A stretch of 64,000 bases of DNA from Polycladidibacter hongkongensis (GTDB lineage: Bacteria; Pseudomonadota; Alphaproteobacteria; Rhizobiales; Stappiaceae): contig NZ_LLWC01000026.1 of NCBI RefSeq assembly GCF_001561995.1, forward strand, positions 124,001 to 188,000. Reading direction: 5' to 3'. Position 1 is the first letter of the stretch. Each line of letters begins with the position of its first letter. Shown here one piece after another: positions 16,528 through 25,554 of the stretch. A program made the position numbers and the translations under genes. The notes beneath the pieces are model-generated. The model had not been told where the DNA came from, did not search any database, and saw nothing but the letters and a program-made list of their open reading frames with translations.

Positions 16528-17409
16528 ATGGCAAAAGTTGCGTTTATTGGCCTTGGCGTGATGGGCTATCCGATGGCAAAACACCTGTCGCAGCGAGGTG
16601 ATCATGAAGTGTGCGTATACAATCGCACCTACCGAAAGGCCGAGGACTGGGCAAGTGAAACCGGCGGGCGCCTTGCCGCCACTCCGGCGAAAGCAGCAGA
16701 TGGAGCCGATTTTGTTTTCACATGCGTTGGCAATGATGATGATCTGCGCGGCGTAACTCTTGGTGAAGATGGCGCCTTGGCGCGGATGCAGGCAGGAGCC
16801 ACCTTGATTGATTGCACCACAACATCTGTCGAGGTTGCGCGCGAACTCTATGGCTATGCCCGCGAAAAGCAGGTGGGTTTTCTTGATGCCCCGGTATCCG
16901 GCGGGCAAGCCGGTGCAGAAAACGGCGTTCTTACGGTGATGGTCGGTGGGGATGAGCCGGTTTATGCGGCAGCGGAGCCAGTGATCGCCTGCTTCGCGAA
17001 GTTTGTTGGCCTGATGGGCGGCAATGGCGCCGGGCAGCAGGCAAAGATGGTCAATCAGATTTGCATTGCCGGGCTGGTACAGGGCCTATCCGAAGGCATG
17101 CACTTTGCGCAGAAGGCCGGGCTTGATATTGAAAAAGTGATTGCCGCAATTTCCGGCGGTGCTGCACAATCTTGGCAAATGGAAAACCGCTGGAAGACTA
17201 TGGCGGATGGTGCATATTCCCATGGCTTTGCTGTGGATTGGATGCGCAAGGACTTGGCGTTTTGCCTAAAGGCGGCGGAAGAAGTGGGCGCCTGCTTGCC
17301 CGTTACCGCGCTGGTGGATCAGTTTTACAAGGATGTTCAGGCGATCGGCGGTGGGCGCTGGGATACTTCTGCGCTATTGGCGCGGCTTAATCACATGAGC
17401 GGGGATTGA
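16528..17409 (+). CDS. 3-hydroxyisobutyrate dehydrogenase-family NAD(P)-dependent oxidoreductase
   Basis: 293-residue beta-hydroxyacid dehydrogenase. The N-terminal Rossmann motif is FIGLGVMGYPMAKHL (residues 6-20). The substrate loop is DAPVSGGQAGAENG (120-133), and the catalytic Lys lies in GAGQQAKMVNQ (about K173) with the following Asn. The family oxidises 3-hydroxyisobutyrate, tartronate semialdehyde, L-serine or short 3-hydroxyacids, and the precise substrate is not decidable. Start ATG with GGAGAG upstream. A convergent Lrp-type gene lies just downstream. Confidence 0.88.
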   Translation: MAKVAFIGLGVMGYPMAKHLSQRGDHEVCVYNRTYRKAEDWASETGGRLAATPAKAADGADFVFTCVGNDDDLRGVTLGEDGALARMQAGATLIDCTTTSVEVARELYGYAREKQVGFLDAPVSGGQAGAENGVLTVMVGGDEPVYAAAEPVIACFAKFVGLMGGNGAGQQAKMVNQICIAGLVQGLSEGMHFAQKAGLDIEKVIAAISGGAAQSWQMENRWKTMADGAYSHGFAVDWMRKDLAFCLKAAEEVGACLPVTALVDQFYKDVQAIGGGRWDTSALLARLNHMSGD

Positions 17410-17468
17410 CGTTCCTCGCCTTAAAAAAACAGGCGTAGGCGCGCAAGCGCCTATCGCAAGGGACACAG

Positions 17469-17507
17469 AAAAACCCCGCAAGGGCTGAAAAGCCATTGCA
17501 GGGTTTT
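17469..17507. terminator. Bidirectional terminator between dehydrogenase and Lrp genes
   Basis: Long near-perfect palindrome: AAAACCC...GCAA...GGCT, loop GAAA, AGCC...TTGC...GGGTTTT. A and T runs on both sides let it serve both convergent genes. Confidence 0.9.
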
Positions 17508-17544
17508 GCCGCTTAACCTGCTAAGCTGTCGTACCAGCGCAGTT

Positions 17545-18033
17545 TTATGCGTTCGCTTTTGGTTTTTCCGCAGGCACATAGGATAGGGGCAGCTCGGTGG
17601 TGTACTTGATCTGCTCCATCGCGAAAGTTGTCGAAACATCGCCAATGTCTATCTTGGCGATCAAACGCTTGTAGAACGCATCATAGGCATCAATATCCGG
17701 GACAGAGACACGCAGCAAATAATCCACCTGCCCTGCCATGCGATAGAACTCGACAACCTCCGGAAACTCACTAATGACATCGGCAAATTTTCGCAGCCAA
17801 TCATCCGTGTGTTGGCTGGTGGTTACCGCGACAAAGGCGGTCACTTTGGTGTTCACCTTTTTAGGATCGAGCAACGCGACCCGTCTGGTGATTACACCAT
17901 CTTCCTCCAGCTTTTGAATGCGGCGCCAGCAAGGGGTGGTTGAAAGACCGACACGGCGACCGATTTCGGCCACAGGCACGGTGCAATCCTCTTGCAGTAT
18001 TGCCAGAATGCGGCGGTCAATACGATCTATCAT
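17545..18033 (-). CDS. Lrp/AsnC-family transcriptional regulator
   Basis: 162 residues. N-terminal winged helix-turn-helix (IDRRILAILQEDCTVPVAEIGRRVGLSTTPCWRRIQKLEEDGVI) and C-terminal RAM/AsnC ligand domain (VVEFYRMAGQVDYLLRVSVPDIDAYDAFYKRLI). It resembles the group of alphaproteobacterial Lrp proteins that sense amino acids and often control nearby catabolic or transport genes. Start ATG with GGAG upstream. Likely targets are the flanking dehydrogenase or amino-acid transporter, but this is inference. Confidence 0.92.
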   Translation of the reverse strand: MIDRIDRRILAILQEDCTVPVAEIGRRVGLSTTPCWRRIQKLEEDGVITRRVALLDPKKVNTKVTAFVAVTTSQHTDDWLRKFADVISEFPEVVEFYRMAGQVDYLLRVSVPDIDAYDAFYKRLIAKIDIGDVSTTFAMEQIKYTTELPLSYVPAEKPKANA

Positions 18034-18238
18034 GGCGGTCTCCGGACTTATTGAATCAGCTTGTTATTTAGTGACAAGCCTAACGCTCGCGCATTGGTTG
18101 CGCAGCAAATAGGGTCCCTCTATACCGCAAAAACCTAGAATAGTTTTCTAAATCACAAATAGGTTGGAAAATTTTGGACGCATATAGGCCATTTATGCCA
18201 TTCCTCTGGCATATTTTTTTAAGGTAATCTTGTAGTTC

Positions 18239-18907
18239 TCACGCTGTTTGTGCCTGCTGCAATGCTGCCTCGTCCTCCCATTGCAACAATTTCAGCTTTT
18301 CGCTAAATGAACGGCGTTGTTGTACCCTCTGCCAATAGGCATGGAGATTTTCATAGTTTGCCGGGATTTCCACGCGGGCCAGCTTAGAAAACTCGAGCGC
18401 GCATCCCAGTGTAATATCGCAGATCGTCAAGCGGTCACCGGCCAGAAACGTGTTTTCCTGCAATTGCCTGTCGAAAATAGGGAGAGCTTGGCTAAGTTTT
18501 TGCCGGCACGCTTCCGCCCAATGGGGCACCTGGGGCACTTCAAGCTGTTCCATTGCCGGGTGCAGATGGCGGAATACCTGCGCGACCATATTAAAAACAT
18601 GCAGCTCCGCGCGCCTTTGCCACATCTCCACATGCGCTCGCTCGCGCGCAGTTTGGCCAAAGAGCGGCTTGATCGGATGCATTTCTTCAAAATACCTGCA
18701 AATGGCAACACTTTCCGTGATGACACTGCCATCGTCAAAAAGCAGAACCGGAACTTGATGAAATGGATTCATGTTATCAAAGTTTTTTGTCAGCGCTGCG
18801 CCTTGCATTATATCAACATGGTAAGCATCAAGCGCAATTCCCTTTTCGAGAAGGTAAATACTCACCCGTCTTGCATTAGGCGCTATGCTGTGTCCAAGTA
18901 ATTTCAT
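18239..18907 (-). CDS. Glutathione S-transferase family protein
   Basis: About 222 residues from the ATG at 18907. The thioredoxin-like N-terminal domain is MKLLGHSIAPNARRVSIYLLEKGI, with the cis-Pro glutathione site NPFHQVPVLLFDDGSVITESVAICRYFEE. The all-alpha C-terminal domain has LAGDRLTICDITLGCALEF, the conserved N-capping box/hydrophobic staple. Ser or Asn near position 7-11 would be the catalytic residue. Similar bacterial GSTs detoxify electrophiles, but the substrate is unknown. A GTG five codons earlier is possible. Stands alone. Confidence 0.9.
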   Translation of the reverse strand: MKLLGHSIAPNARRVSIYLLEKGIALDAYHVDIMQGAALTKNFDNMNPFHQVPVLLFDDGSVITESVAICRYFEEMHPIKPLFGQTARERAHVEMWQRRAELHVFNMVAQVFRHLHPAMEQLEVPQVPHWAEACRQKLSQALPIFDRQLQENTFLAGDRLTICDITLGCALEFSKLARVEIPANYENLHAYWQRVQQRRSFSEKLKLLQWEDEAALQQAQTA

Positions 18908-19110
18908 CTGTAAGACCCACACTTTCTAATAGATGAAAATAACAGCACACCCCCATTATTGCCAGAGTGGCACACTTCTTAATAAATGAAAATTTGGCAT
19001 TAATACCTTAGTAACCATAGTCTTGAGAGCAATCTTAATTTTCTGTGTTCATTCTAGCCAAAACACTTTGCTTTCTATCAAGGTAACCCTTGGTGAGATT
19101 GGACAGGTTA

Positions 19111-20667
19111 ATGCGTTTAGACAGGGTCGATATTCCACTTGATACAGCGGCGCAGGGGGTAAATCCGCGCGCGCAAATCGACGGCAAGCGGGCGCTCCGC
19201 CGCCGAAAACTCCTCAAGAAACTGTGGCTCTGGCGGCAGGGGCAGGCGCGGCGCCAGTTTGGCACTCAGGAACACCAAGCCCAACTGCTTGGTATTTTTG
19301 CCCGCAACAGGCAAGCAACACGGTTTGCGATTCCTTTGCTTGCGTTTGTGGCCGGTGGGCTTTCGCTGCTTTGGTTGCCTATGATGTGGGTCGGAATGTG
19401 GGGTTGCGTCGCTTCCTTAGGCTTCGTTTTCGTAGCTCTCAGCACACGCAGAGTGCTTCTAGACTTGAAAAAGAAACGCCGCGTTTTTAGCAAGCAACGC
19501 AGACTGTTGTTCTCTGGCAGTGCGGCATTGGCACTGGTTTGGTCCAGCTTCTTTCTGCTCGGTTATGTGGGCGAGGGAGCTGCCGGGCTTGGCAGCTTGC
19601 AATTCGCCACCTTGCTTGTCTATCTGGCCGTGACAACTATGCTTGCCACGCCCCTTCCTGCTGCCCAGCTGATTGCCACTGTCCCGGCGACAGTTGCGCT
19701 CGTACTTAGTCTTGCCAATACAGATCAGCCGGTTAGTTTGGTGCTTTGCGCTCTGGCGCTGGCGGCACAGGCGTTCTTTCATATGCTTACGCGCCAGCTG
19801 CACAAGAATGCTGTTGCGATGCTGGCGCATCGCAATGAAAAGGATGCGCTCCTGCGCGAGATGAAGCAAGTACACGCCATATCCCTTGATAGTTTGCGCC
19901 GCGCCGAGGAGGCCAATCTGGCGAAATCGCGTTTTTTGGCGACCATGAGCCATGAACTACGCACCCCTTTGAACGCTATCCTTGGATTTTCAGAGGTTAT
20001 GAAGGATGAAGTGCTGGGCAAGATGGAGAACCCAACCTATCTGGATTATGCGCAGGACATTCACAGTTCTGGCGAACACCTTCTCAATCTGATCAACGAG
20101 ATTCTGGATTTGTCGCGGGTGGAGGCCGGGCGTTACGAACTTCACGAAGAAGCGCTGGATCTGGCAGCGGTTGTTAGCGCTTGCCGCCATCTGGTGCAGA
20201 TGCGTGCCAGTGGTAAAGCGATCCGCATTCACGAGCATTACGAGGAGACCCTGCCTCTGCTTTGGGCGGACGAGCGCTCCATACGGCAGATGGTGCTCAA
20301 TTTATTGTCAAACGCAGTGAAGTTTACGCAGGAGGGCGGCGAGATTTGCCTGCGCGTTGGCAAGCGCAGTACGGGCGAGCAATATGTCTGCATCCGTGAC
20401 AATGGCCCGGGCATCCCGGAGGACGAATTGCCCGTGGTGATGGAGGCATTTGGACAGGGGCAACAGGCGATTGAGAGCGCTGAACAGGGAACCGGGCTAG
20501 GTTTATCGATTGTGCAAGTCTTTGCCGAACTGCACGGTGGTTCATTCTCCCTACGTTCCAAGACAAATGTTGGCACAGAAGCGGAGATCGTCTTTCCGGC
20601 ATCGCGAGCGGCCAGTGCACTAAGCCCACATCAAACGATTGGTGCAGGATTGAAAAATCAGGCATAA
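19111..20667 (+). CDS. Membrane sensor histidine kinase (PleC/DivJ-like core)
   Basis: About 518 residues. A basic N-terminus is followed by six hydrophobic helices in three pairs (roughly residues 72-112, 132-152 and 164-220), with no obvious periplasmic or PAS sensor domain. Next come a coiled linker and the HisKA domain: ATMSHELRTPLNAILGFSEVM with phospho-accepting His near residue 281. The HATPase domain has LLSNAVKFT (N box), RDNGPGIP (G1), and GTGLGLSIV (G2). The HisKA type is that of the PleC/DivJ cell-cycle kinases. No receiver domain and no response regulator lies nearby, so it is an orphan kinase. The start is uncertain; GTG and TTG codons lie up to seven codons earlier. Confidence 0.9.
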   Translation: MRLDRVDIPLDTAAQGVNPRAQIDGKRALRRRKLLKKLWLWRQGQARRQFGTQEHQAQLLGIFARNRQATRFAIPLLAFVAGGLSLLWLPMMWVGMWGCVASLGFVFVALSTRRVLLDLKKKRRVFSKQRRLLFSGSAALALVWSSFFLLGYVGEGAAGLGSLQFATLLVYLAVTTMLATPLPAAQLIATVPATVALVLSLANTDQPVSLVLCALALAAQAFFHMLTRQLHKNAVAMLAHRNEKDALLREMKQVHAISLDSLRRAEEANLAKSRFLATMSHELRTPLNAILGFSEVMKDEVLGKMENPTYLDYAQDIHSSGEHLLNLINEILDLSRVEAGRYELHEEALDLAAVVSACRHLVQMRASGKAIRIHEHYEETLPLLWADERSIRQMVLNLLSNAVKFTQEGGEICLRVGKRSTGEQYVCIRDNGPGIPEDELPVVMEAFGQGQQAIESAEQGTGLGLSIVQVFAELHGGSFSLRSKTNVGTEAEIVFPASRAASALSPHQTIGAGLKNQA

Positions 20668-20735
20668 TTGCTGGTTTACGCAGCAACCTGTTGTCGAAGC
20701 CCAGCCGCAGGCGGCGCCGGCAACAGCTAAAAAGC

Positions 20736-20756
20736 AAGGGCGCCTTAGCGCCCTTT
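20736..20756. terminator. Bidirectional terminator between histidine kinase and cobT
   Basis: AAGGGCGC-CTTA-GCGCCCTT, 8-bp perfect stem with short A and T flanks, between the convergent gene ends. Confidence 0.75.
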
Positions 20757-20795
20757 CCGCTTGTCTTATACAAATTGGCCCTTGCGCTGCGCGCC

Positions 20796-21830
20796 TCAAG
20801 ACGCGGCGCTTGGGGCCACCGCAGCTTGCTCAAAAGTGGCCATGCCAGCGTGGGTCTGTGCTGCCGCCTTGATTATACCGGCGGCTACGGCGGCGCCAGA
20901 GCCTTCGCCAAGGCGCATGCCCAGATCCAGCAGAGCTGTCTTATTCATCGCCTGCAAAACGCGCTGGTGGGAAGGCTCGGCAGAGGCGTGGGAGAATAAA
21001 CAGTGATCGATCGCGGTCGGGTCCATGGCATAAAGCACGGCAGCGGCGGCTGTGGTCACATAGCCATCGACCACGACGGGCACTTGCTGCATACGCGCTG
21101 CGATAATAACGCCAACCATGGCCGCAATTTCGCGTCCCCCAAGGCGGCGCAGAATCTCAAGTGGTTCATGGCTTTTCGGTCCGCCGATGCGGGTCACGGC
21201 CTGTTCTACCACGTTGATCTTGTTCTGCAGCGCCTCGCCGCTGACACCGGTACCGGGGCCGACCCAATCCGCCGCGGAGCCGCCAAACAGCGCGTAGTAA
21301 AGCGCTGCGGCGACCGTGGTGTTCGCAATGCCCATTTCGCCAAGGCAGATTAGGTCCGTGCCGCCAGCCAGCGCTTCCATGCCAAAGGCCATGGTGGCTG
21401 CGCAATCGTTCTCGGCAAATGCGTCGTCTTCGGAAATATCTGCTGTGGGGTATTCCAGTGCCAGCTCAAAGACCTTCAAACCAAGATCATAGGCGATACA
21501 CAGCTGGTTGACTGCTGCACCACCAGCGGCAAAATTTGCCACCATCTGCTGAGTGACCTCGGGTGGAAACGCGGAAACCCCCTTTTGTGCCACTCCGTGG
21601 TTGGCAGCAAAGACTGCCACAAGCGGGCGTGTTACTTTGGGCTTTGGCTGGCCTTGCCAAGCAGCAAGCCACTCGACAATTTCTTCCAGCTTGCCAAGCG
21701 AACCTGCTGGCTTGGTCAGTTGTGCATCGCGGGCACGTACGGCCGCTACGGCTTCTGTGTCCGCCTCGGGCATGGCATTGATCAGGTTTTTAAAATCATC
21801 AAATGGCAGGGCAGAACTGGCCGTCGACAT
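20796..21830 (-). CDS. cobT: Nicotinate-nucleotide--dimethylbenzimidazole phosphoribosyltransferase CobT
   Basis: 344 residues. Makes alpha-ribazole phosphate, the activated lower ligand of cobalamin. Motifs: LTKPAGSLGKLEEIVEW, VFAANHGVAQKGVSAFPPEVTQQMV, GMEALAGGTDLICLGEMGIANTT, GPGTGVSGEALQNK, and the catalytic-Glu/C-terminal region GEGSGAAVAAGIIKAA. The ATG at 21830 has GGAGAAG upstream. It is divergent from cobS, the next enzymes' usual partner, and the short shared region of about 160 bases shows no cobalamin riboswitch that I can see. Confidence 0.95.
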   Translation of the reverse strand: MSTASSALPFDDFKNLINAMPEADTEAVAAVRARDAQLTKPAGSLGKLEEIVEWLAAWQGQPKPKVTRPLVAVFAANHGVAQKGVSAFPPEVTQQMVANFAAGGAAVNQLCIAYDLGLKVFELALEYPTADISEDDAFAENDCAATMAFGMEALAGGTDLICLGEMGIANTTVAAALYYALFGGSAADWVGPGTGVSGEALQNKINVVEQAVTRIGGPKSHEPLEILRRLGGREIAAMVGVIIAARMQQVPVVVDGYVTTAAAAVLYAMDPTAIDHCLFSHASAEPSHQRVLQAMNKTALLDLGMRLGEGSGAAVAAGIIKAAAQTHAGMATFEQAAVAPSAAS

Positions 21831-21988
21831 GCTGGCTTCTCCGGTAAAAACAGCGCAATGAAGAGATTCACAATGGTGTTCTATAAGGGGCTGTGGCAAA
21901 ACACAAATGCCCGGGCGGCGGAGAGCCGTTTTTTTATTGCGCCTGCCAATTTATTGCAGCTTTGCAGAGAGATAGAGGAGTTCTCGCG

Positions 21989-22867
21989 GTGGAAGACTCA
22001 GAACACAAAGAGACGAATGATGCAGGTGCGCGCCAAGGCGAAACGCAAATTAGCACGGCGGCACAATGGCTTGGCGATGTAGCACAGATGCTGCGTTTTT
22101 TCTCGCGGCTGCCTTTGCCAAAACTGGGGCATTTTGACAGGGTGGATGTGCCTGTTGACTTTGCCCGCAGTGGCTGGGCAATCCCGTTAGCCGGTAGTGT
22201 TATTGCTTTGCCAGCGGCATTTGTGTTGCTGATCGGGGGGGCAAGTCCCCTGCCCTATCTTGCTGTTGCGACGCTTTGCGTTGCGGTTTCGGCTGCTGTG
22301 ACTGGCGCTTTGCATGAAGATGGCTTTGGCGATGTTTGCGATGGCTTTTTTGGCGGACATAACAAAGAGCGGCGACTGGAGATTATGAAGGACAGCCGCG
22401 TGGGGGCGTTTGCCGCGGTTGGGCTTACCCTTGCTATTTTGTTGCGGGTGGTGCTGATTGGCGCAAGTCTGGAACGTGGCGGGCCGGTGTTTGCGGCGGC
22501 CGTATTTTTGGCGGCAGAAGCTGTTTCGCGCTCCGGCTTATTATGGGCGTGGTTTTACCTGCCAAGTGCCTATTCAGGTGGCTTGAGCGACAAGTTTGGC
22601 CGCCCCAAACAGGATAGTTGCCTCTATGGTAGTGCCAGCGCGGGGCTCCTGTTGGTGTTGATGATTGGCGCCAGCGTAACCGCTGGTATCGCCGCCCACA
22701 CGCTGGGTATCGCGCTACTGCTGGCGGTGGTTGCAAGCGGCGGGGCGGTATACGGGCTGGCACGGGTGGCGCAAGCCAAAATCGGCGGCATCACCGGTGA
22801 TGTACTGGGTGCTATGCAGCAAGTGGGGCTGATCGGATTTTATCTTGGCCTATTGCTTGTGATTTAG
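21989..22867 (+). CDS. cobS: Adenosylcobinamide-GDP ribazoletransferase (cobalamin synthase) CobS
   Basis: Inner-membrane enzyme joining adenosylcobinamide-GDP and alpha-ribazole in the last steps of B12 synthesis. Hydrophobic with six to seven helices. The signature [36 protein letters not shown] contains the metal-binding acidic residues, and [13 protein letters not shown] is near the C-terminus. I chose the GTG at 21989 (292 residues) because GAGGAG lies 8 bases before it. The open frame extends 32 residues further upstream, without a ribosome site and into the cobT promoter region. Confidence 0.93.
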   Translation: MEDSEHKETNDAGARQGETQISTAAQWLGDVAQMLRFFSRLPLPKLGHFDRVDVPVDFARSGWAIPLAGSVIALPAAFVLLIGGASPLPYLAVATLCVAVSAAVTGALHEDGFGDVCDGFFGGHNKERRLEIMKDSRVGAFAAVGLTLAILLRVVLIGASLERGGPVFAAAVFLAAEAVSRSGLLWAWFYLPSAYSGGLSDKFGRPKQDSCLYGSASAGLLLVLMIGASVTAGIAAHTLGIALLLAVVASGGAVYGLARVAQAKIGGITGDVLGAMQQVGLIGFYLGLLLVI

Positions 22868-22879
22868 GAGGGTTTTCAT

Positions 22880-23077
22880 TTGAAGCAACTTAGTCACAAG
22901 GCGAAAGCCGAGAGCCCCTGCACTGGCGATTGTGAGATAGACAAGGCGCGCGGGATGTGTCGCGGCTGTTTGCGTACACTTACAGAGATTGGCGCATGGC
23001 GCGATATGTCTCAGGCTGCGCAGCTTGCCCTTTTGCAAAAACTGGCCACGCGGCGGCGCGCATTAGCACAAGAGTAA
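22880..23077 (+). CDS. DUF1289 cysteine-rich small protein
   Basis: 65 residues with the DUF1289 pattern: SPCTGDCEIDKARGMCRGCLRTLTE, four Cys in C-x3-C-x8-C-x2-C spacing, then W. It is probably a metal- or cluster-binding domain of unknown role. Starts at a TTG with AGGAGGG about 8 bases upstream. It follows cobS by 12 bases and is presumably co-transcribed. DUF1289 genes often sit near cob genes in alphaproteobacteria. Confidence 0.88.
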   Translation: MKQLSHKAKAESPCTGDCEIDKARGMCRGCLRTLTEIGAWRDMSQAAQLALLQKLATRRRALAQE

Positions 23078-23194
23078 TCTGATTTTGCCCACCCCTAATT
23101 TTTCAGTAGCCCCTTAAAATTTCTGCATATGTACTTTAACCGACTGGGCCAAGGCCCCATTTGTTTATCACTATAGTTTATTGGAAAAGCGATC

Positions 23195-23905
23195 ATGCGT
23201 GTCATCGGTTACTTCATTATTGCTTTGGGTCTGAGTGGCTTGGCGTACTTTGTGCTAACCAGCGGCACCTACCAGATTGACGATGTACTGCGCGATCGCG
23301 GCCCACGGCTGGTTGCCTTGGTGGCTATCCTGCTGGTGCTGCTTGGCGGGTTTATTGCCAAGCCGCCGAAATTGCGCGAGGCTCTTCCTGCTGCGCTGAC
23401 ATGGGGCGGATTGTTTGTGCTGCTTATCGGCGTTTACGCATTTCGCTTTGAACTGCTGCATGTGAAAGACCGCATGCTGGGGGCGTTGTTGCCCGGACAG
23501 AGCTATGAAACCGCTGGGTTAGATGGCCGAGGCTCGGCACTTGTCATGACCCGCGGGCCGGGTGGACACTTTGAAACGCGCGCCCGTGTCAATGGGGCGC
23601 AGCTGGCGTTTCTGGTGGATACGGGCGCCAGCACCGTGACGCTACGTGCTGAAGATGCGCAGCGTGCGGGCATTGATGTGGATGCTTTGGCATTTAACCA
23701 GATGGTTTCCACCGCCAACGGCACAGCATTTGTGGCGCGAGTGCTGTTGCAGGATTTTCAGCTCGGGCCACTGCATTTTGACAATCTGCCTGCCAATGTG
23801 ACCAAGCCGGGTATGCTGGGGCAGTCTTTGCTGGGTATGAATGCGCTTAACCAGCTGCACTCGTGGCAGGTGGAGGGCAACCGGTTGATCATTCCGCTGC
23901 CCTGA
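23195..23905 (+). CDS. TIGR02281-family retropepsin-like aspartic protease
   Basis: 236 residues. Three N-terminal hydrophobic helices (about 3-21, 36-50 and 68-86) anchor it in the membrane, followed by an aspartyl protease fold of the single-domain retroviral type. The active-site motif is FLVDTGASTVTLRAEDAQRAGID, with the later strand LGMNALNQLHSWQVEGNRLIIPL. Members are expected to act as dimers. Their targets are not established. This one ends 13 bases before a convergent TauE/SafE gene. Confidence 0.9.
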   Translation: MRVIGYFIIALGLSGLAYFVLTSGTYQIDDVLRDRGPRLVALVAILLVLLGGFIAKPPKLREALPAALTWGGLFVLLIGVYAFRFELLHVKDRMLGALLPGQSYETAGLDGRGSALVMTRGPGGHFETRARVNGAQLAFLVDTGASTVTLRAEDAQRAGIDVDALAFNQMVSTANGTAFVARVLLQDFQLGPLHFDNLPANVTKPGMLGQSLLGMNALNQLHSWQVEGNRLIIPLP

Positions 23906-23917
23906 AGCGTGGCCAGT

Positions 23918-24742
23918 TTAGCCCAAGAGGCTAAACGCGAAGCGCAAGCACACCAACAGCAAGAAGACGCCAAAGCCAATTTCCATTTTGCGTTTGGGCA
24001 AGGCGTGCGCAAGGCGGGCACCAATGGGCGCAAGCCAGAGCGACATGGGAATGATGATTGCAACAGCAAGCAGGTTCACATAGCCAAGCGAGAACGGTGG
24101 GAGATCCGGTGTACCCCAGCCCGCCCAGACCATGCCAAGGGCGCCGGGAATAGAAATCAGCACTCCAACACCAGAAGAGGTTGCCACCGCTTGGTGGATA
24201 GGGCGGGCGTAGAGGGTCATGAAGGTGTTGTTCATAACACCGCCGCCAATGCCCATGAGCGTGGAGAAGAAACCAATCAGCACCCCGATGCCAGCGCGCA
24301 GTGGGCCAGCGGGAATATCAGCGCCCAGTGTGCGGGTGCTTTTGCCAAGGATCATACGTAGGGCCACGCAGAAGGCGATGGCAATAAAGATGCCCTTGAG
24401 CCCATCACCGGAAATTTGCGCGGCAACGAGCGAAGCCAGCAGCACCCCTGCCGGGATCGGCAGGATCCAGCTTTTCAGCAAGGCGAGATCCACCGCCCCC
24501 TTTGCTTTGTGGGCCGAGAACGAGCGCAAAGAAGTGGGCACGATGACACCCAGAGACGTGGCCACGGAAACATGCATCAGGTGCTCGGGCGCGACACCGG
24601 CAAAGCCAAGCACGCCAATGAGAACCGGGACAAGGACAGCGCCGCCGCCGATGCCGAAGAGACCGGCTAGAAATCCGGCAAGGGCCCCTGCCACAAGCAG
24701 CGCCAAGACGAGGCTTGCAACCTCAATAGAGAAAATGTCCAT
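23918..24742 (-). CDS. TauE/SafE-family (TSUP) membrane permease
   Basis: 274 residues with about eight helices in two repeats, each beginning with a Gly-rich loop: GALAGFLAGLFGIGGGAVLVPVL and GVLIGFFSTLMGIGGGVMNNTFM. These GIGGG loops define TSUP permeases, which export sulfite, sulfoacetate or related organic anions. The substrate is not determined. Start ATG at 24742 with GGGAAG upstream; a longer form from 24781 has a polar N-terminus without support. Confidence 0.9.
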   Translation of the reverse strand: MDIFSIEVASLVLALLVAGALAGFLAGLFGIGGGAVLVPVLIGVLGFAGVAPEHLMHVSVATSLGVIVPTSLRSFSAHKAKGAVDLALLKSWILPIPAGVLLASLVAAQISGDGLKGIFIAIAFCVALRMILGKSTRTLGADIPAGPLRAGIGVLIGFFSTLMGIGGGVMNNTFMTLYARPIHQAVATSSGVGVLISIPGALGMVWAGWGTPDLPPFSLGYVNLLAVAIIIPMSLWLAPIGARLAHALPKRKMEIGFGVFLLLVCLRFAFSLLG

Positions 24743-24880
24743 TATGCTTCCCAGCTGTGATGTTGCTCGCGGGCGCGCCAATGGTCTTAGCCTACGCGCC
24801 AGCGTTGTTTTCTTCGTTTTATGCGGAATACGAAAATTTGCCTAGCCCTGCTTGGGGCTAAGGTTGTAGCAGTGCTCGCT

Positions 24881-25333
24881 TTATGGAAACGGCGTGGCCT
24901 CTATGAGCGCCTTGAGCAAGTGGCGCAGTTCATCTGTTTGCTTTTCCCCCAAAGCGGCGTGCACATGTTTTTCGATGGATGCGGCAATGCCAAGGCCCTG
25001 CGCCCGCGCGTTTTGGCCCTTTTGCGTAATCCTTGCGATTTTGTCACGTTTTGAGCCTTCGACGTACTCAAAACTCACCAGCTCCATTTCTATAAGCCGC
25101 TGCAGAGATTTGTGCGCCGCTTGACGGGTGATACCAAGAACCTGCGCAAGTTCGCTTAGGGAGCGCGGCCGGCGTGAGATCATCATAAAGGTTTTGGCGT
25201 CAGAGGGTCTGGAGCCTGCAAAATCGGTTTGTTCGCGCAGCACATTTGCCCGCGCATCAAGGCGTTCTGAGAGGTCTTGCACTAGACCGCGAATGCTATC
25301 AGGGCCGATGGGAGTTTTTTTTTCGCTATTCAT
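24881..25333 (-). CDS. MarR-family transcriptional regulator
   Basis: 150 residues with a MarR-type winged helix: PRSLSELAQVLGITRQAAHKSLQRLIEMELVSFEYVEGSKRDKIARITQKGQ, flanked by dimerisation helices. Divergent from a secreted hydrolase. The shared region holds a perfect palindrome and inverted TTGACA/TGTCAA elements that overlap its own likely -35 box, so autorepression and control of the divergent gene are likely. The ATG at 25333 lies almost at the predicted transcription start, which would give a nearly leaderless mRNA. Confidence 0.88.
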   Translation of the reverse strand: MNSEKKTPIGPDSIRGLVQDLSERLDARANVLREQTDFAGSRPSDAKTFMMISRRPRSLSELAQVLGITRQAAHKSLQRLIEMELVSFEYVEGSKRDKIARITQKGQNARAQGLGIAASIEKHVHAALGEKQTDELRHLLKALIEATPFP

Positions 25334-25334
25334 G

Positions 25335-25389
25335 ATTGACAAGTTACGGGGTCTTACCCATATGTCAATTATCAACCATGGTTGACAAT
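25335..25389. promoter_or_regulatory. MarR operator/promoter region with nested palindromes
   Basis: A perfect 14-bp palindrome TCAACCATGGTTGA lies at 25372-25385. A second pair, ATTGACA (25335-25341) and TGTCAAT (25363-25369), is inverted around a 21-base centre. Reverse-strand promoter: TTGACA at 25368-25363, 16-bp spacer, weak TAACTT at 25346-25341. MarR proteins bind such palindromes. Confidence 0.6.
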
Positions 25390-25554
25390 TATCTGTTTGT
25401 TGGATTGCCCTCTATTGCACCCCAACCCTTCGAGAGCGGAGGCCGTCCGTGTGCAGCAGAAATTGCCCGCTTTTGGAAGATGAATGACCGGTTTGCCACG
25501 ATGTGCGGCGCCCGCAGCGTGGTGAACCGGCCACTTAATAAATTAGGAGCCGAA

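Noticed and set aside
21831-21988. Cobalamin riboswitch between cobT and cobS
   Set aside because: The region is only about 160 bases and shows none of the conserved B12-box pattern that I can recognise.
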